From Kribbella jiaozuonensis (GTDB lineage: Bacteria; Actinomycetota; Actinomycetes; Propionibacteriales; Kribbellaceae): DNA of 64,000 nt. Shown here piece by piece: positions 27,366-36,348 of this stretch (within the stretch, counting starts at the first letter, position 1; every line of letters starts with the position of its first letter). The stretch covers positions 682,001 through 746,000 of the forward strand of contig NZ_SZPZ01000001.1 of the NCBI RefSeq assembly GCF_005233875.1, written 5' to 3'. The translations under genes were made by a program, and so were the position numbers. The notes under the pieces were generated by a model. It did not search any database and was not told where the DNA came from. It saw nothing but the letters and a program-made list of their open reading frames with translations.

Positions 27366-28360
27366 GCTGCCAGGCCCAGCTTGGCCAGGATGTCGGCGAC
27401 CGCCTTGTCCTGGTCGGTGAGGAACTTGCCGAACTCGTCACCGGTCACGAACGCGTCGGTCCAGCCGTGCTTCTCCAGCTCGGACTTCCACTGCGCGGAC
27501 TCGTGCATCTTCGTCAGCGCGTCGATCCAGACCTTCTTGTCCGTGTCGCTGATCCCCGGCGGGGCGACGATCCCACGCCAGTTGGTGAACACCAGGTCGA
27601 TCCCGGAGCCCTTCAGCGTCGGCACGTCCTTCAACGCCTCGATCGGCTGCTCGCTCGTCACCGCGAGCACGCGCACCTGGCCGCTCTGGACCTGGTCGAG
27701 GAACTCGCCGAATCCGCTGGCCCCGAAGGCGATCTTGCTCCCCAGCAGCGCTGGCAGTAGTTCGCCGCCGCCGTCGTACGAGACGAAGTTGACGTCCTTC
27801 GGGTTGATGCCGACGGTCTGCGCGAGCTGCATCGGCAGCAGGTGGTCCGGTCCGCCCGGCGACGAACCGCCGCCGACCGCCAGCCCCTTCGGGTTCGCCT
27901 TCCAGGCCGTGACCAGATCGCCGATCGTCTTGTACGGCGAGTTCTTCGGTACGACGATCGCACCGGCCTCCTCCACCAGCTTCGCCAGCGGCGTGGTCTG
28001 GGTCAGCGTCGCCTTCGACTTCGAGGTGTACGTCGCGCCGACCACGCCGAGCCCCATCTGCATGGCGAGCTTGCCGTTGCGCTTCTCGTTCACGGTCCGC
28101 TGCAGGCCGACAGTACCGCCGGCACCAGGCAGGTTGAACACCTGCACGCCGGTTGCGATCTTCGCGTCCTCCATCACCTTCGCGGCGACCCGGGCGGTGG
28201 TGTCGTACCCGCCGCCGGCCGCGTTCGGCACCATCAGCCGCAGGCCGGTGGCAGGCTTGCCGCTGTCGGCGTTGGTGTCGGATTTGTCCGCGGTCGCGCC
28301 GCAGGCGGTCACGCTGGCCAGCGCGAGCACTGCTGTGGTGACCCAGAGCATCGGCCTCAT
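27362..28360 (-). CDS. tctC: Tripartite tricarboxylate transporter substrate-binding lipoprotein TctC
   Basis: 332 residues from ATG 28360 (MRPMLWVTTAVLALAS), preceded by AAAAGGA. The signal peptide ends in the lipobox SVTAC with Cys20 as the lipid site, so the protein is anchored outside the membrane. Family signatures are LRLMVPNAAGGGYDTTAR, GGGSSPGGPDHLLP and the anionic-substrate pocket near VFNLPGAGGTVG. It binds a carboxylate, probably citrate, and delivers it to TctAB. The divergent CitA-type kinase starts 181 bases away and probably controls the operon. Confidence 0.94.
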   Translation of the reverse strand: MRPMLWVTTAVLALASVTACGATADKSDTNADSGKPATGLRLMVPNAAGGGYDTTARVAAKVMEDAKIATGVQVFNLPGAGGTVGLQRTVNEKRNGKLAMQMGLGVVGATYTSKSKATLTQTTPLAKLVEEAGAIVVPKNSPYKTIGDLVTAWKANPKGLAVGGGSSPGGPDHLLPMQLAQTVGINPKDVNFVSYDGGGELLPALLGSKIAFGASGFGEFLDQVQSGQVRVLAVTSEQPIEALKDVPTLKGSGIDLVFTNWRGIVAPPGISDTDKKVWIDALTKMHESAQWKSELEKHGWTDAFVTGDEFGKFLTDQDKAVADILAKLGLAA

Positions 28361-28541
28361 GGCGGTGTCCTTTTCGATGGGGATCAGGTGGCGACGATCG
28401 TGGACCTCCAGCGGGTGCGGCGTCTGCGTTGTGGCCGCAGCGGTAGTTGAGTTCATTGTGGTCACGGGCGGAACCTGGGTGAAGTGTGGCACTCGAGCGC
28501 CGCAGCGGTGATCATGCGGCAGAACCTTATGGGAGGTGAAT

Positions 28542-30194
28542 ATGGCCGTCAGGCTGGGAAGACGTCCGACTTTGGCCGGGCAGCTGCTCGTGCTGCAGTT
28601 GGCGATCGTCGTGGTTGTTCTCGTCGCCGTCGCCGCAGTCTCGCTCGCCCAGTCTGCCGCCACGTTCAACCGGGTCGAGGGTCGTCGCGTCACCGCGCTG
28701 GCCGAGCAGCTCTCCGGGAATCAGACGCTGCGGTTCGGCATCCGGCACCCCGCGCCCGCGGAGGTGCTCGCGCCGTTGCTCCAGACAACGTTGACGCAGT
28801 CCGGCGTCACCTCGATCACGGTCGCCGACGCGCACGGCCGGATCATCGCGGCCACGAACCCCACCACGATCGGCAGCGCGTTGGCGCTCGGTGATCCGTG
28901 GGTGGCCTCGGGACGGGGATGGTCAGGTGAGCTGCGGCTAGGGGATGGGAAGGAGTTGGTCTCGCAGGTCCCGGTGCTCAGTCAGGGCACGGATGCGAAC
29001 GGTCGGCCGGACGGAACGCTCGGGGATCACATCGGCACGGTGATGGTCGGCGAGCAGGCTCCGTCGATCTGGCAACGGTTGCGCGGGGCATCGTCGTACC
29101 TGGCGATTTATCTCGGGATCGCCTGTGTGCTCGGGCTGCTCGGGTCGTGGTTGCTGGCGCGCCGGATCAAGCGGCAGACGCTCGGGCTTGAGCCGCGGGA
29201 GATCGCCGGTCTCGCCGAGCACCGGGAGGCGATGCTGTACGGGCTGGCCGAGGGAGTCGTTGCCTTGGACCCCCATTTGCGGGTCACGCTGGTGAACGAT
29301 GTCGGTCGGCGACTGCTCGATCTGCCGTCGAACGCGGTCGGGAGGTCGTTGAGGGAGTTGGGGATCGAGGGTCGGTTGCGCGAGGTGCTCGCCGGGGAGG
29401 ACGAGGCGCGCGACGCGGTCGTCGTACGGCGTGGGCGCGTGCTGGTGATGAACCGGATGGAAGTGTTGAAGGACGGGCGTTCGCTCGGATCGGTGACCAC
29501 GCTGCGCGACCGGACCGAGCTGGCACAGCTGGAGCGGGAGCTGGGGTCGTTCCGTTCGTCGGCCGAGTTGCTGCGGGCGCAGACGCATGAGTTCGCGAAC
29601 CAGTTGCACACGATCTCCGGCCTGATCCAGATCGGGGAGTACGACGAGGTCGTCACGTACGTCGGCGCGCTCAACCGCTATCGTGAATCGCTCGACCTGA
29701 CCGTGACCCGGCGGGTCCACGACACCGCGGTCGCCGCCCTGCTGATGGCGAAGTCCTCGCTCGCGGCCGAACGCCGCGTCGAGCTCCGGGTATCCGAACG
29801 TACGACGCTGCTCCGGCTCGACCCCGCGCTGTCGGCCGACGTGGCGACCGTGGTCGGCAACCTCGTCGACAACGCGATCGACGCAGCGGCCCAGTCCGGT
29901 ACGCCGCTGTCACCCGCGTGGGTTGAGGTCGAATTGCGACAGGACGCCACCAGTGTGGAGATCGTGGTCCGCGACTCCGGTCCTGGCGTGGCGCCCGAGC
30001 TGGCGCAGGAGGTGTTCGCGCACGGCTTCACCACCAAGGCCGCGGCCGAGGGCGAACGCGGGATCGGCCTCGCGATGACCCGGCTGATCTGCCGCCGGCG
30101 CGGCGGCGAGGTCGCCGTCACCAACAACGCCGACGGCGGCGCGGCGTTCGTCGCCCGCATGTCCGCCCAGCGCACGCCCGAGGGAGCCCGATGA
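28542..30194 (+). CDS. CitA/DcuS-type sensor histidine kinase
   Basis: 550 residues from ATG 28542, with GGGAGG in front. It has TM1 near 15-35, an extracytoplasmic PAS-like sensor (PDC/sCache_3 type) at about 40-175, TM2 near 180-200, a cytoplasmic PAS at about 220-330, a SpoB-like dimerisation helix with phospho-acceptor His349 in THEFANQLHTISGL, and a HATPase domain with N box NLVDNAIDAA, G1 DSGPGV and G2 GIGLAM. This architecture is typical of C4-dicarboxylate and citrate sensors. It is coupled to a response regulator (ATGA) and divergent from tctCBA, so it most likely senses the transported tricarboxylate. Confidence 0.95.
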   Translation: MAVRLGRRPTLAGQLLVLQLAIVVVVLVAVAAVSLAQSAATFNRVEGRRVTALAEQLSGNQTLRFGIRHPAPAEVLAPLLQTTLTQSGVTSITVADAHGRIIAATNPTTIGSALALGDPWVASGRGWSGELRLGDGKELVSQVPVLSQGTDANGRPDGTLGDHIGTVMVGEQAPSIWQRLRGASSYLAIYLGIACVLGLLGSWLLARRIKRQTLGLEPREIAGLAEHREAMLYGLAEGVVALDPHLRVTLVNDVGRRLLDLPSNAVGRSLRELGIEGRLREVLAGEDEARDAVVVRRGRVLVMNRMEVLKDGRSLGSVTTLRDRTELAQLERELGSFRSSAELLRAQTHEFANQLHTISGLIQIGEYDEVVTYVGALNRYRESLDLTVTRRVHDTAVAALLMAKSSLAAERRVELRVSERTTLLRLDPALSADVATVVGNLVDNAIDAAAQSGTPLSPAWVEVELRQDATSVEIVVRDSGPGVAPELAQEVFAHGFTTKAAAEGERGIGLAMTRLICRRRGGEVAVTNNADGGAAFVARMSAQRTPEGAR

Positions 30195-30856
30195 TCACGG
30201 TCCTCGTCGTCGACGACGACTTCATGGTCGCCCGCATCCACCGCGGCTTCGTGGACCGCGTCGACGGCTTCGAAGTCATCGGTACGGCGAACTCCGGCGA
30301 CCAGGCTGTCTCGGCGCTGTCCTCGCTTCGTCCTGATTTGGTGCTGCTTGATCTGTATCTGCCTGACGTGTTCGGCATCGAGCTGATCGGGCGGATGCGC
30401 GCCGTACAACCTGATGTCGACATCCTCGTGATCACCGCGGCGCGGGAGGCCGAGGCGGTGCGGGGCGCCGTACGCCAGGGTGTCGTCAACTACTTGCTGA
30501 AACCCTTCGGTTTCGAGGATCTGCGCGCTCGACTGCAGGAGTACGCCCGCCGCCGCGCCAGCGTGCCCGACCAGGTCACCTCCCAAGCCGACGTCGACCG
30601 CGTCCTCGCCCCCGCCCGCCCATCGGTCAACCGCCTCCCCAAAGGCCTCAGCCAAGAGACCACCGACCTGGTCACCGCCGCCCTCCGCACCACCCCCGAG
30701 AACCTGTCCGCCGCCGAATGCGCCGAGAAGGTCGGCATCTCCCGCGTCAGCGCCCGCCGCTACCTGGAATTCCTCTGCACCCAAGGCCAAGCCCAAGTAA
30801 CCCTCCGCTACGGCACCACCGGCCGCCCCGAACGCCGCTACCACTGGCGAACTTGA
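30191..30856 (+). CDS. CitB/DpiA-type response regulator
   Basis: 221 residues. The receiver domain has the acidic pair DD(8-9), phospho-acceptor Asp54 in LLDLYLPD, Thr82 in VITAA and Lys104 in YLLKPF. The C-terminal DNA-binding part (about 150-221) carries SAAECAEKVGISRVSARRYLEFL, the helix-turn-helix of the CitB group. It overlaps the kinase gene by four bases. The likely target is the tctCBA promoter between 28361 and 28541, where I see no certain binding site. The following 210 bases contain no gene or clear terminator. Confidence 0.94.
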   Translation: MITVLVVDDDFMVARIHRGFVDRVDGFEVIGTANSGDQAVSALSSLRPDLVLLDLYLPDVFGIELIGRMRAVQPDVDILVITAAREAEAVRGAVRQGVVNYLLKPFGFEDLRARLQEYARRRASVPDQVTSQADVDRVLAPARPSVNRLPKGLSQETTDLVTAALRTTPENLSAAECAEKVGISRVSARRYLEFLCTQGQAQVTLRYGTTGRPERRYHWRT

Positions 30857-31066
30857 TGCCCCCCGCGTGCGCTCGCAGTGAATGCCAGGCCCGTGTCACC
30901 CGCAAGACACCTCGAGCCGAGGGGACCGCGACACTCCCACGCCCTCGCGGCAGGCTGCTGTCCGCGTACCGCTGTGTCCGGCGCCGACGACAGGAACGTG
31001 GCGACGTGTTGCAGTCAGCTCGCCGCTGACAGTGGAGAAAGCTGAATTTGGTGGGATCCTCCAGCG
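30857..31066. other. Gene-free gap between response regulator and pucR
   Basis: A 210-base convergent gap with no credible gene. A short inverted repeat CCTCG-AGC-CGAGG lies near 30911, without a T-tract. At 31026-31041 is CTGACAGTGGAGAAAG, which resembles two motifs upstream of the MFS gene on the far side of pucR (see findings). Confidence 0.5.
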
Positions 31067-32590
31067 TCAGAGTGATTTCAGGGCGAGGTACATGTCTACC
31101 CGGTCCTGGAAGCGGGAGAGGTCGCGGCCGGTGAGCTCCTGGATTCTGTCGATGCGGTAGCGCACGGAGTTCACGTGTAGATGGAGCTGATCGGCGGTGC
31201 GTGCCCATGAGCAGGCGGTCTCCAGGAAGATCGACAGCGTCCCGACCAGGTCGCCCCGAGTGCGGCGGTCGTGTTCGAGGACTGCGCCCAATACGCGGGT
31301 CGCATAGGTACGGCGTACGTCGTGGGGGACCGCCGCGAGTAGTAGTGCGTGTGAGGTGACGTCCTCGGAGCTGACGACGCTGACCGGTGTACCGCCGACG
31401 TGGGCGACGCGGTGGGCGAAACGTGCCTCCTCCAACGCCCCGGCGAGACCGGAGATATCGGCCGGTCCGCTGATGCCGACGGACAGTGTGGTGCTCGCGA
31501 GTAGGCCGGGTGCGAAGCGGGCGCACGCCGTACGCACGAGATCAGGCAGCTCCGGTGAATGCGGAAGGAGCGCCACAGCGCGGCCGTCGCCGGTGCGAGC
31601 CACCACGGGCCGGCTCACCGTGAGCGCGATGTCCTCGAGCAACGCCGGCGCACCCTCGGGCGGCCCGCTGCCCGAGATCTCTACGACCACGACGACGACC
31701 GGCTGATCAGTGGCGAGACCGGTCTGCCGAAGACCTGCCAGTACCTCGCTTTGCGACGCCCCCGCCTCGACCATGGCGACTGCTTCGGTGGCGATCGGCC
31801 GGAGCGCCCGCTGGCTTTCGTCCCGTCGCGAGCGATCGAGGGACGCGATCGCGCACAGCTCGCCGACTGCGTCGACCTCGTCGCGGGGCCAGGTCCGGAG
31901 ATCTCCGTCGACGACCACGAGCCAGGTCGTGAGCCGCTGGCCGAGCGTCGAGCCGACCGGGAACACGCTGTACGTCCCCGACTCGGTCTCGATCGGCGCG
32001 GGCAACCGGTCGGTCGTGAGGAAGCCCGCGGTGACGGCGTCAACGGTCGCGGGGTCGAGCTCGGCAGGGCCCGGCACCACATGCCGACCGGACGGCGTGA
32101 GCACCCGGCAAATGTGGCCGAAGGCAACCGACACCCGATCGGCAAGCTCGTCCAGGCTCCGGCCGGCGGCGATCGCGGCGAGCATGTCGCGCTGGCGTAC
32201 CAGGCTGGCCGACGCGCGGGAGTGACCGTTCCCCGAGTCGCGCTCGACGATGTGCTCGGTGATGTCGGTGAACGCAACCTCGGCCGGCACCTCGATCAAG
32301 GTGAGTTCGTGAGCCCGGCAGGCCTCGACCAGATCGCTCGGTACGTCGCCGCCGGCCAGCAGCGCTCGAGCACCCCGCCTCGATACCGATCGCACGAACC
32401 GCTCGCTGTCGCCGGGACTGCGGTGCCAGACCAGCCCGCTGAGCACGAGCTCGCCGCCGCTGAGGTAGCGGCCGGGGTCGAGGAGGTCGGTCGTGACCAG
32501 TCGGCCGATGGGCTGTGCCTGCGCGTCGGGCGCGGCGTACAGCACGCGGAGCCCGAGGCGCTCCTCGTCGAGCAGCTCCGAAAGCAACAT
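31067..32590 (-). CDS. PucR-family transcriptional regulator
   Basis: 507 residues. The N-terminal PucR domain (about 10-115: LYAAPDAQAQPIGRLVTTDL, YLSGGELVLSGLVW) is followed by a GAF/GGDEF-like middle region (about 150-420) and a C-terminal helix-turn-helix of the CdaR/PucR type (WARTADQLHLHVNSVRYRID, about 470-490). Such proteins usually activate catabolic genes, for example for purines, sugar acids or amines. It is divergent from the four-gene catabolic cassette at 32767-37056 and is probably its regulator. The ATG has a good ribosome-binding site (GGAGG). A GATGAA-N8-TTCATC palindrome lies just upstream. Confidence 0.9.
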   Translation of the reverse strand: MLLSELLDEERLGLRVLYAAPDAQAQPIGRLVTTDLLDPGRYLSGGELVLSGLVWHRSPGDSERFVRSVSRRGARALLAGGDVPSDLVEACRAHELTLIEVPAEVAFTDITEHIVERDSGNGHSRASASLVRQRDMLAAIAAGRSLDELADRVSVAFGHICRVLTPSGRHVVPGPAELDPATVDAVTAGFLTTDRLPAPIETESGTYSVFPVGSTLGQRLTTWLVVVDGDLRTWPRDEVDAVGELCAIASLDRSRRDESQRALRPIATEAVAMVEAGASQSEVLAGLRQTGLATDQPVVVVVVEISGSGPPEGAPALLEDIALTVSRPVVARTGDGRAVALLPHSPELPDLVRTACARFAPGLLASTTLSVGISGPADISGLAGALEEARFAHRVAHVGGTPVSVVSSEDVTSHALLLAAVPHDVRRTYATRVLGAVLEHDRRTRGDLVGTLSIFLETACSWARTADQLHLHVNSVRYRIDRIQELTGRDLSRFQDRVDMYLALKSL

Positions 32591-32603
32591 GGTGACCTCC
32601 CTG

Positions 32604-32623
32604 GATGAATCTACAGTTTCATC
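32604..32623. promoter_or_regulatory. Palindrome upstream of pucR
   Basis: GATGAA-TCTACAGT-TTCATC, perfect 6-base arms, 14 bases upstream of the pucR ATG in the divergent region. It is a candidate autoregulatory operator, and no direct evidence ties a protein to it. Confidence 0.4.
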
Positions 32624-32668
32624 GGCCTGGTGGCAGCCCTTGACTGTGGGATTGCATGGGCTGGACGC

Positions 32669-32697
32669 TTGACAGTAGAGAAGGCCAGGTTCAATCT
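32669..32697 (+). promoter_or_regulatory. Promoter of the catabolic cassette
   Basis: TTGACA (32669-32674) is a perfect -35 and is followed after 17 bases by CAATCT as the -10. Transcription from about 32704 would leave a leader of about 60 bases before the permease ATG at 32767. A related CTTGAC element lies 29 bases upstream at 32639. Confidence 0.55.
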
Positions 32698-32766
32698 TCT
32701 AGCCATCGGAATCCAGTTTCCGGGATGCGGAATTCTGTCCTGTCATGGCAGAGGTGGGAGCGCACG

Positions 32767-34254
32767 ATGGCTGAGCAAGAAAAGATCGCGGAGCAGGACG
32801 TGCTGCTGGCGGCGACACCCGTCCGAGACGACCGGACGCCTGATGACCGGGCGCCCGACGACGGGAGACGGGCGCTGCTGCGGCTCGCCTCGGTGATGGA
32901 CCGGATAGGCACCAACCGCAGTCACAAGGTGATCCTGGCCGTGGTCATCTTCGGTGCCTTCTTCGACGTGATCGAGCAGAACACGGTCGGCATCGTCGGG
33001 CCCTCGCTGAAGGACCAGTGGGGCGTCTCGTCCGCCGGCATCGGCTTCCTGGCCTCGGCGACGTTCGGCGCGATGTACATCGGCGCCGCACTCGGTGGCT
33101 GGCTGAGCGACCTCAAGGGCCGCAAGACCATGTTCAACTTCAACCTGGCGCTCTACAGCATCGGCGCGCTGGTCTGTGCGCTCGCCCCGAACTTCCCGGT
33201 GCTGGTGATCGGGCGTGTCATCGTCGGTCTCGGGCTGGGCGGCGAGTTCGTCGTCGGGCTGGCCTTGCTCGCGGAGATGACGTCGACGAAGTTCCGCAGT
33301 ACGGCGGTGGGGTTGCTGCAGGTCGGCGCTGGGGGGCTGGGGAACCCGGCGGCGTACCTCTTCGGATTCGTGATCGTCGGCGTGATCGGTCCCGATCTGC
33401 CGCTGTGGCTGGGTGGACCGGATGCGAGCTGGCGTTGGGTCTTCGCACTTCTTTGCCTGCCGGCTCTGCTCGTCCTCTACACGCGGCGGCACATGCCGGA
33501 GACGCCTCGGTACCTGTTGAGCAAGGGTCGCATCGCGGAGGCGAACCGGTCCCTCAGCGTGCTCGCATCCGACCGGCTGAACCCGCGCGGGCTGCTGGTG
33601 ACGAACTACCTGCCGGAGAACATGCGACTCGCGCAGGCCGACGTACGGTGGACCGAGATCCTGCGCGGTCGGCTCGGACGCAACTCGGCCGTGCTCGGCG
33701 CCTGCACGGCATCGCTGTTCGGGGCGCAGTTCGTCCTGCTGACCTTCTGGCCGACGCTGTTGGTCGACCAGGGGTACGAGATCGCGACGAGTCTGTGGTT
33801 CACGATGGTGATCTTCACGGGCGCTGTTGCTGGAGCCCTGGTCTCCTCGGTGCTGAACGCAAGGTTCCGCCGGCGTCCGACGATCGCGGTCGCGGCTGCC
33901 CTCTCGTGCCTGTCGGCGTTGGCCTTCGCCTTCCTTGCCAACGGCGCGGTCGCGATCCTCGTCCTCGGCTTCCTGTTCGAGTTCTTCTCCTGGTGGGCGA
34001 ACTGCTCGATCTCGACCTGGTGCCCGGAGCTCTATCCGACGCGGGTACGGGCGTTCGGCATCGGCGTGATCTCGAACCTGGGAATGATCGGCGGCGCTCT
34101 GCTCCCGCCGCTCGCCGGAGCTCTCCTCAGCTCGCTGGGACCGGTCGCGTTGCTGAGTCTGGTCGGTGCCATGTGTGCGGTGGTGCTGGTAGCGGTGCCA
34201 TTCGGGCCGGAGACGTTCGGACGATCGTTGGAGGAATTGCACGATGGCAACTGA
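32767..34254 (+). CDS. MFS transporter of the sugar/aromatic-acid porter type
   Basis: 495 residues from ATG 32767 (MAEQEKIAEQ) behind GGTGGGAG. A 50-residue hydrophilic N-terminal extension precedes 12 TM segments. Motifs are GGWLSDLKGRKTMFNFNL in loop 2, RVIVGLGLGGEFVVGLALLAEM in TM4, PETPRYLLSKGR at the central loop (sugar-porter style) and PELYPTRVRAFGIG in the second half. These fit organic-acid or polyol/sugar uptake. It is the first gene of a coupled cassette (11-base overlap with the isomerase gene), so it should import the compound degraded by the next three products. Confidence 0.88.
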   Translation: MAEQEKIAEQDVLLAATPVRDDRTPDDRAPDDGRRALLRLASVMDRIGTNRSHKVILAVVIFGAFFDVIEQNTVGIVGPSLKDQWGVSSAGIGFLASATFGAMYIGAALGGWLSDLKGRKTMFNFNLALYSIGALVCALAPNFPVLVIGRVIVGLGLGGEFVVGLALLAEMTSTKFRSTAVGLLQVGAGGLGNPAAYLFGFVIVGVIGPDLPLWLGGPDASWRWVFALLCLPALLVLYTRRHMPETPRYLLSKGRIAEANRSLSVLASDRLNPRGLLVTNYLPENMRLAQADVRWTEILRGRLGRNSAVLGACTASLFGAQFVLLTFWPTLLVDQGYEIATSLWFTMVIFTGAVAGALVSSVLNARFRRRPTIAVAAALSCLSALAFAFLANGAVAILVLGFLFEFFSWWANCSISTWCPELYPTRVRAFGIGVISNLGMIGGALLPPLAGALLSSLGPVALLSLVGAMCAVVLVAVPFGPETFGRSLEELHDGN

Positions 34255-35332
34255 AGGACCTCGGATGCGGGTCGGCGTTGACGGACTCAAGATCCCCGAA
34301 TCGGCCAAGCGCGGTCCACTCGGGACGATCGAGCACGCGCATCAGCTCGGACTCGAAGGCGTCTTCTTCCGTTCGGTGCTGGACCTGAGCCCGACGCTGA
34401 ACCCGGCCGAACTGCGGAACGCGCGGGCCCGCGCGGACGAGCTCGGGATGTACCTCGAGACCGGGCTCGGCAAGGTGAACCCGTTCGCGATTCCCGAGGC
34501 GCCTGAGCTGCGCGAGATCGGCGACGGCGACACCCTGCTCGGATTCCGCCGGATGATGGAAGCCTGCGCCGCGATCGGCTGCTACGAGCTGTGGTCGTCG
34601 ACCGCGATGGTCAAGCCGAAGTTCCCGGGACGGCTGGCCTGGGACCGCTTCCGTACCGACGTCACCTGGGAAGAGCAGCTCGTCGCGATCGAGCGCTTCC
34701 TGCTGCGGCTGGCGCCGTACGCACGAGACCTTGGTATTCACGTGAACCTCGAGACTCATGAGGAGATCAGCTCGTTCGAGCTGGTCCGCCTGGTCGAAGC
34801 GGTCGGGCCGGACGTGACCGGGATCGTCTACGACACCGCGAACCCGCTGCACCGGATCGAGCACCCGACCTGGACGGCCCGCCGGGTTGCGCCGTACGTC
34901 CGTCAGACGCATATCAAGGACGCGCATCTTGCTCATGGCGAAGGCGGTCTGTACTACCAGCTGCGCCCTTGTGGAGCAGGGGTTGTGGACCTCGCTGAGG
35001 TCCTGCCGATCGTTGCTGAGAGCAACCCGTCGGTGAATCTCACGATCGAGAACTACGAGTCGTACGAGGACCGGCCGCGGCCGCCGGAGAAGTGGCTGAT
35101 CGAGGTGTACGACGAGGAGTTCCTCGCGGCACATCCCGATCTCACGGTGCCGGAGTTCGCGGCGTACCTGGAAATGGTGCACGCCTACGAGAACCGGATC
35201 GCTGCCGGCGAACTGCCGGATCTCGACACCTACGCCGCGCAGCCCTTCGGCTACAGCGAAACCGTTCGCTACATCGTCGACAGTGCTGCCCACATTCGCG
35301 CTATCTGCGCTTCGGAAAGGACGACCATATGA
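34244..35332 (+). CDS. Xylose-isomerase-like TIM-barrel protein (sugar phosphate isomerase/epimerase family)
   Basis: 362 residues. The AP-endonuclease-2/xylose-isomerase TIM barrel has a plausible metal quartet: Glu170 in VNLETHEE, Asp197 in IVYDTANP, His223 in QTHIKDAH and Glu269 in LTIENYES. Family members are isomerases, epimerases and dehydratases of sugars, inositols or keto acids, so the reaction is not determined. An extra C-terminal helical stretch (about 285-362, PEFAAYLEMVHAYENRIAAGEL) is longer than usual. The gene overlaps the permease gene by 11 bases and the next gene by 4 (ATGA). Confidence 0.82.
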   Translation: MATEGPRMRVGVDGLKIPESAKRGPLGTIEHAHQLGLEGVFFRSVLDLSPTLNPAELRNARARADELGMYLETGLGKVNPFAIPEAPELREIGDGDTLLGFRRMMEACAAIGCYELWSSTAMVKPKFPGRLAWDRFRTDVTWEEQLVAIERFLLRLAPYARDLGIHVNLETHEEISSFELVRLVEAVGPDVTGIVYDTANPLHRIEHPTWTARRVAPYVRQTHIKDAHLAHGEGGLYYQLRPCGAGVVDLAEVLPIVAESNPSVNLTIENYESYEDRPRPPEKWLIEVYDEEFLAAHPDLTVPEFAAYLEMVHAYENRIAAGELPDLDTYAAQPFGYSETVRYIVDSAAHIRAICASERTTI

Positions 35333-36345
35333 CGTACCTCGCGGAGACCTCGGACAACCGCTCGATGGAACTTCCGGACGAACTGCTCCAGGGCGCGATC
35401 GATATCCATGTGCACGCAGGGCCTTGGCTGCGGTCGTGTCCCGGCCGGCTCGATCCGTTCCAGATTGCCGAGCAGGCGAAGGCCGTCGGCATGCGGGCGT
35501 TGATGTACCTCGACCACACGCTCGGGATGAGCTGCGGTACGTCGCTGCTGACGACGCGGCAGGTGCCGGGTATCGACGTGTTCGGCGGGATCATCATGAC
35601 GTCGGTGCTCGGCGGGCTCAATCCGCGGGCGGTGAAGACCGCGCTGGAGTACGGCGCCGGCGCAAGGTTCGTGCACTTCGGTGCACATTGCACGCACTTC
35701 ATGGCAAGTCACGAAGGAAGCTATGTCGACGGGAAGCCGGTGACGTTCAAGGATCAGTACCCGGCGTTCCAGAAAGAACTTGATCGCTCGATCCGGGTCC
35801 CGCTCGACGGCTCTGTGCCTGATGATCTGGCGGAGATTCTCGGGCTGATTGCGGAGCACCCGCACGTGCATCTCAATACCGGGCACGTCTCGGTCGACGA
35901 GGCGATGCGGCTGGCGGACCTGGCGATCGACGCGGGGATCCGGAAGATCGTCGTGGCGCACCCGTGCCGTGGTCGGATGACGGTCGAGCAGCAGCGGAAG
36001 CTTGCCGAGAAAGGTGTGCTGCTGGAGGGCGCGGTCTCGGACTGGATGTTCCATCGCGGGCTGCCGCGGACGAACTACTACGTCGAACGCGAATGGGCCG
36101 ACGAGATCGCCGGGATCGCGAACGCGCCGGAGTTCAGCGGGATCATGCCTTGGGCGCGACAGATCCGGGAGATCGGCGTCGAGCACTTCATCCTCGGCAC
36201 CGACTACGGCATCCGCTCCGGCCCGACACCGGCCGAGGGCATGCGGACGCTGATCAGCTCACTGCTCGACCTCGAGTTCACCGTCGACGAGATCAACACG
36301 ATGATCAAGAACAACCCCGCCCGCCTCCTCGACCTGGAGCCGTGA
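35329..36345 (+). CDS. Metal-dependent amidohydrolase-like protein (DUF6282 type)
   Basis: 338 residues from ATG 35329, overlapping the preceding stop. The TIM-barrel metallohydrolase begins with AIDIHVHAGP (Asp25, His27, His29). Further likely ligands lie in HVHLNTGHVS, VAHPCRGR and the terminal LGTDYG Asp. The set resembles amidohydrolase/PHP-like enzymes and the uncharacterised DUF6282 group. A hydrolase acting on a cyclic amide, lactone or carboxylate is likely, but the substrate is unknown. It is followed after three bases by the racemase-fold gene. Confidence 0.8.
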   Translation: MTYLAETSDNRSMELPDELLQGAIDIHVHAGPWLRSCPGRLDPFQIAEQAKAVGMRALMYLDHTLGMSCGTSLLTTRQVPGIDVFGGIIMTSVLGGLNPRAVKTALEYGAGARFVHFGAHCTHFMASHEGSYVDGKPVTFKDQYPAFQKELDRSIRVPLDGSVPDDLAEILGLIAEHPHVHLNTGHVSVDEAMRLADLAIDAGIRKIVVAHPCRGRMTVEQQRKLAEKGVLLEGAVSDWMFHRGLPRTNYYVEREWADEIAGIANAPEFSGIMPWARQIREIGVEHFILGTDYGIRSGPTPAEGMRTLISSLLDLEFTVDEINTMIKNNPARLLDLEP

Positions 36346-36348
36346 GCG

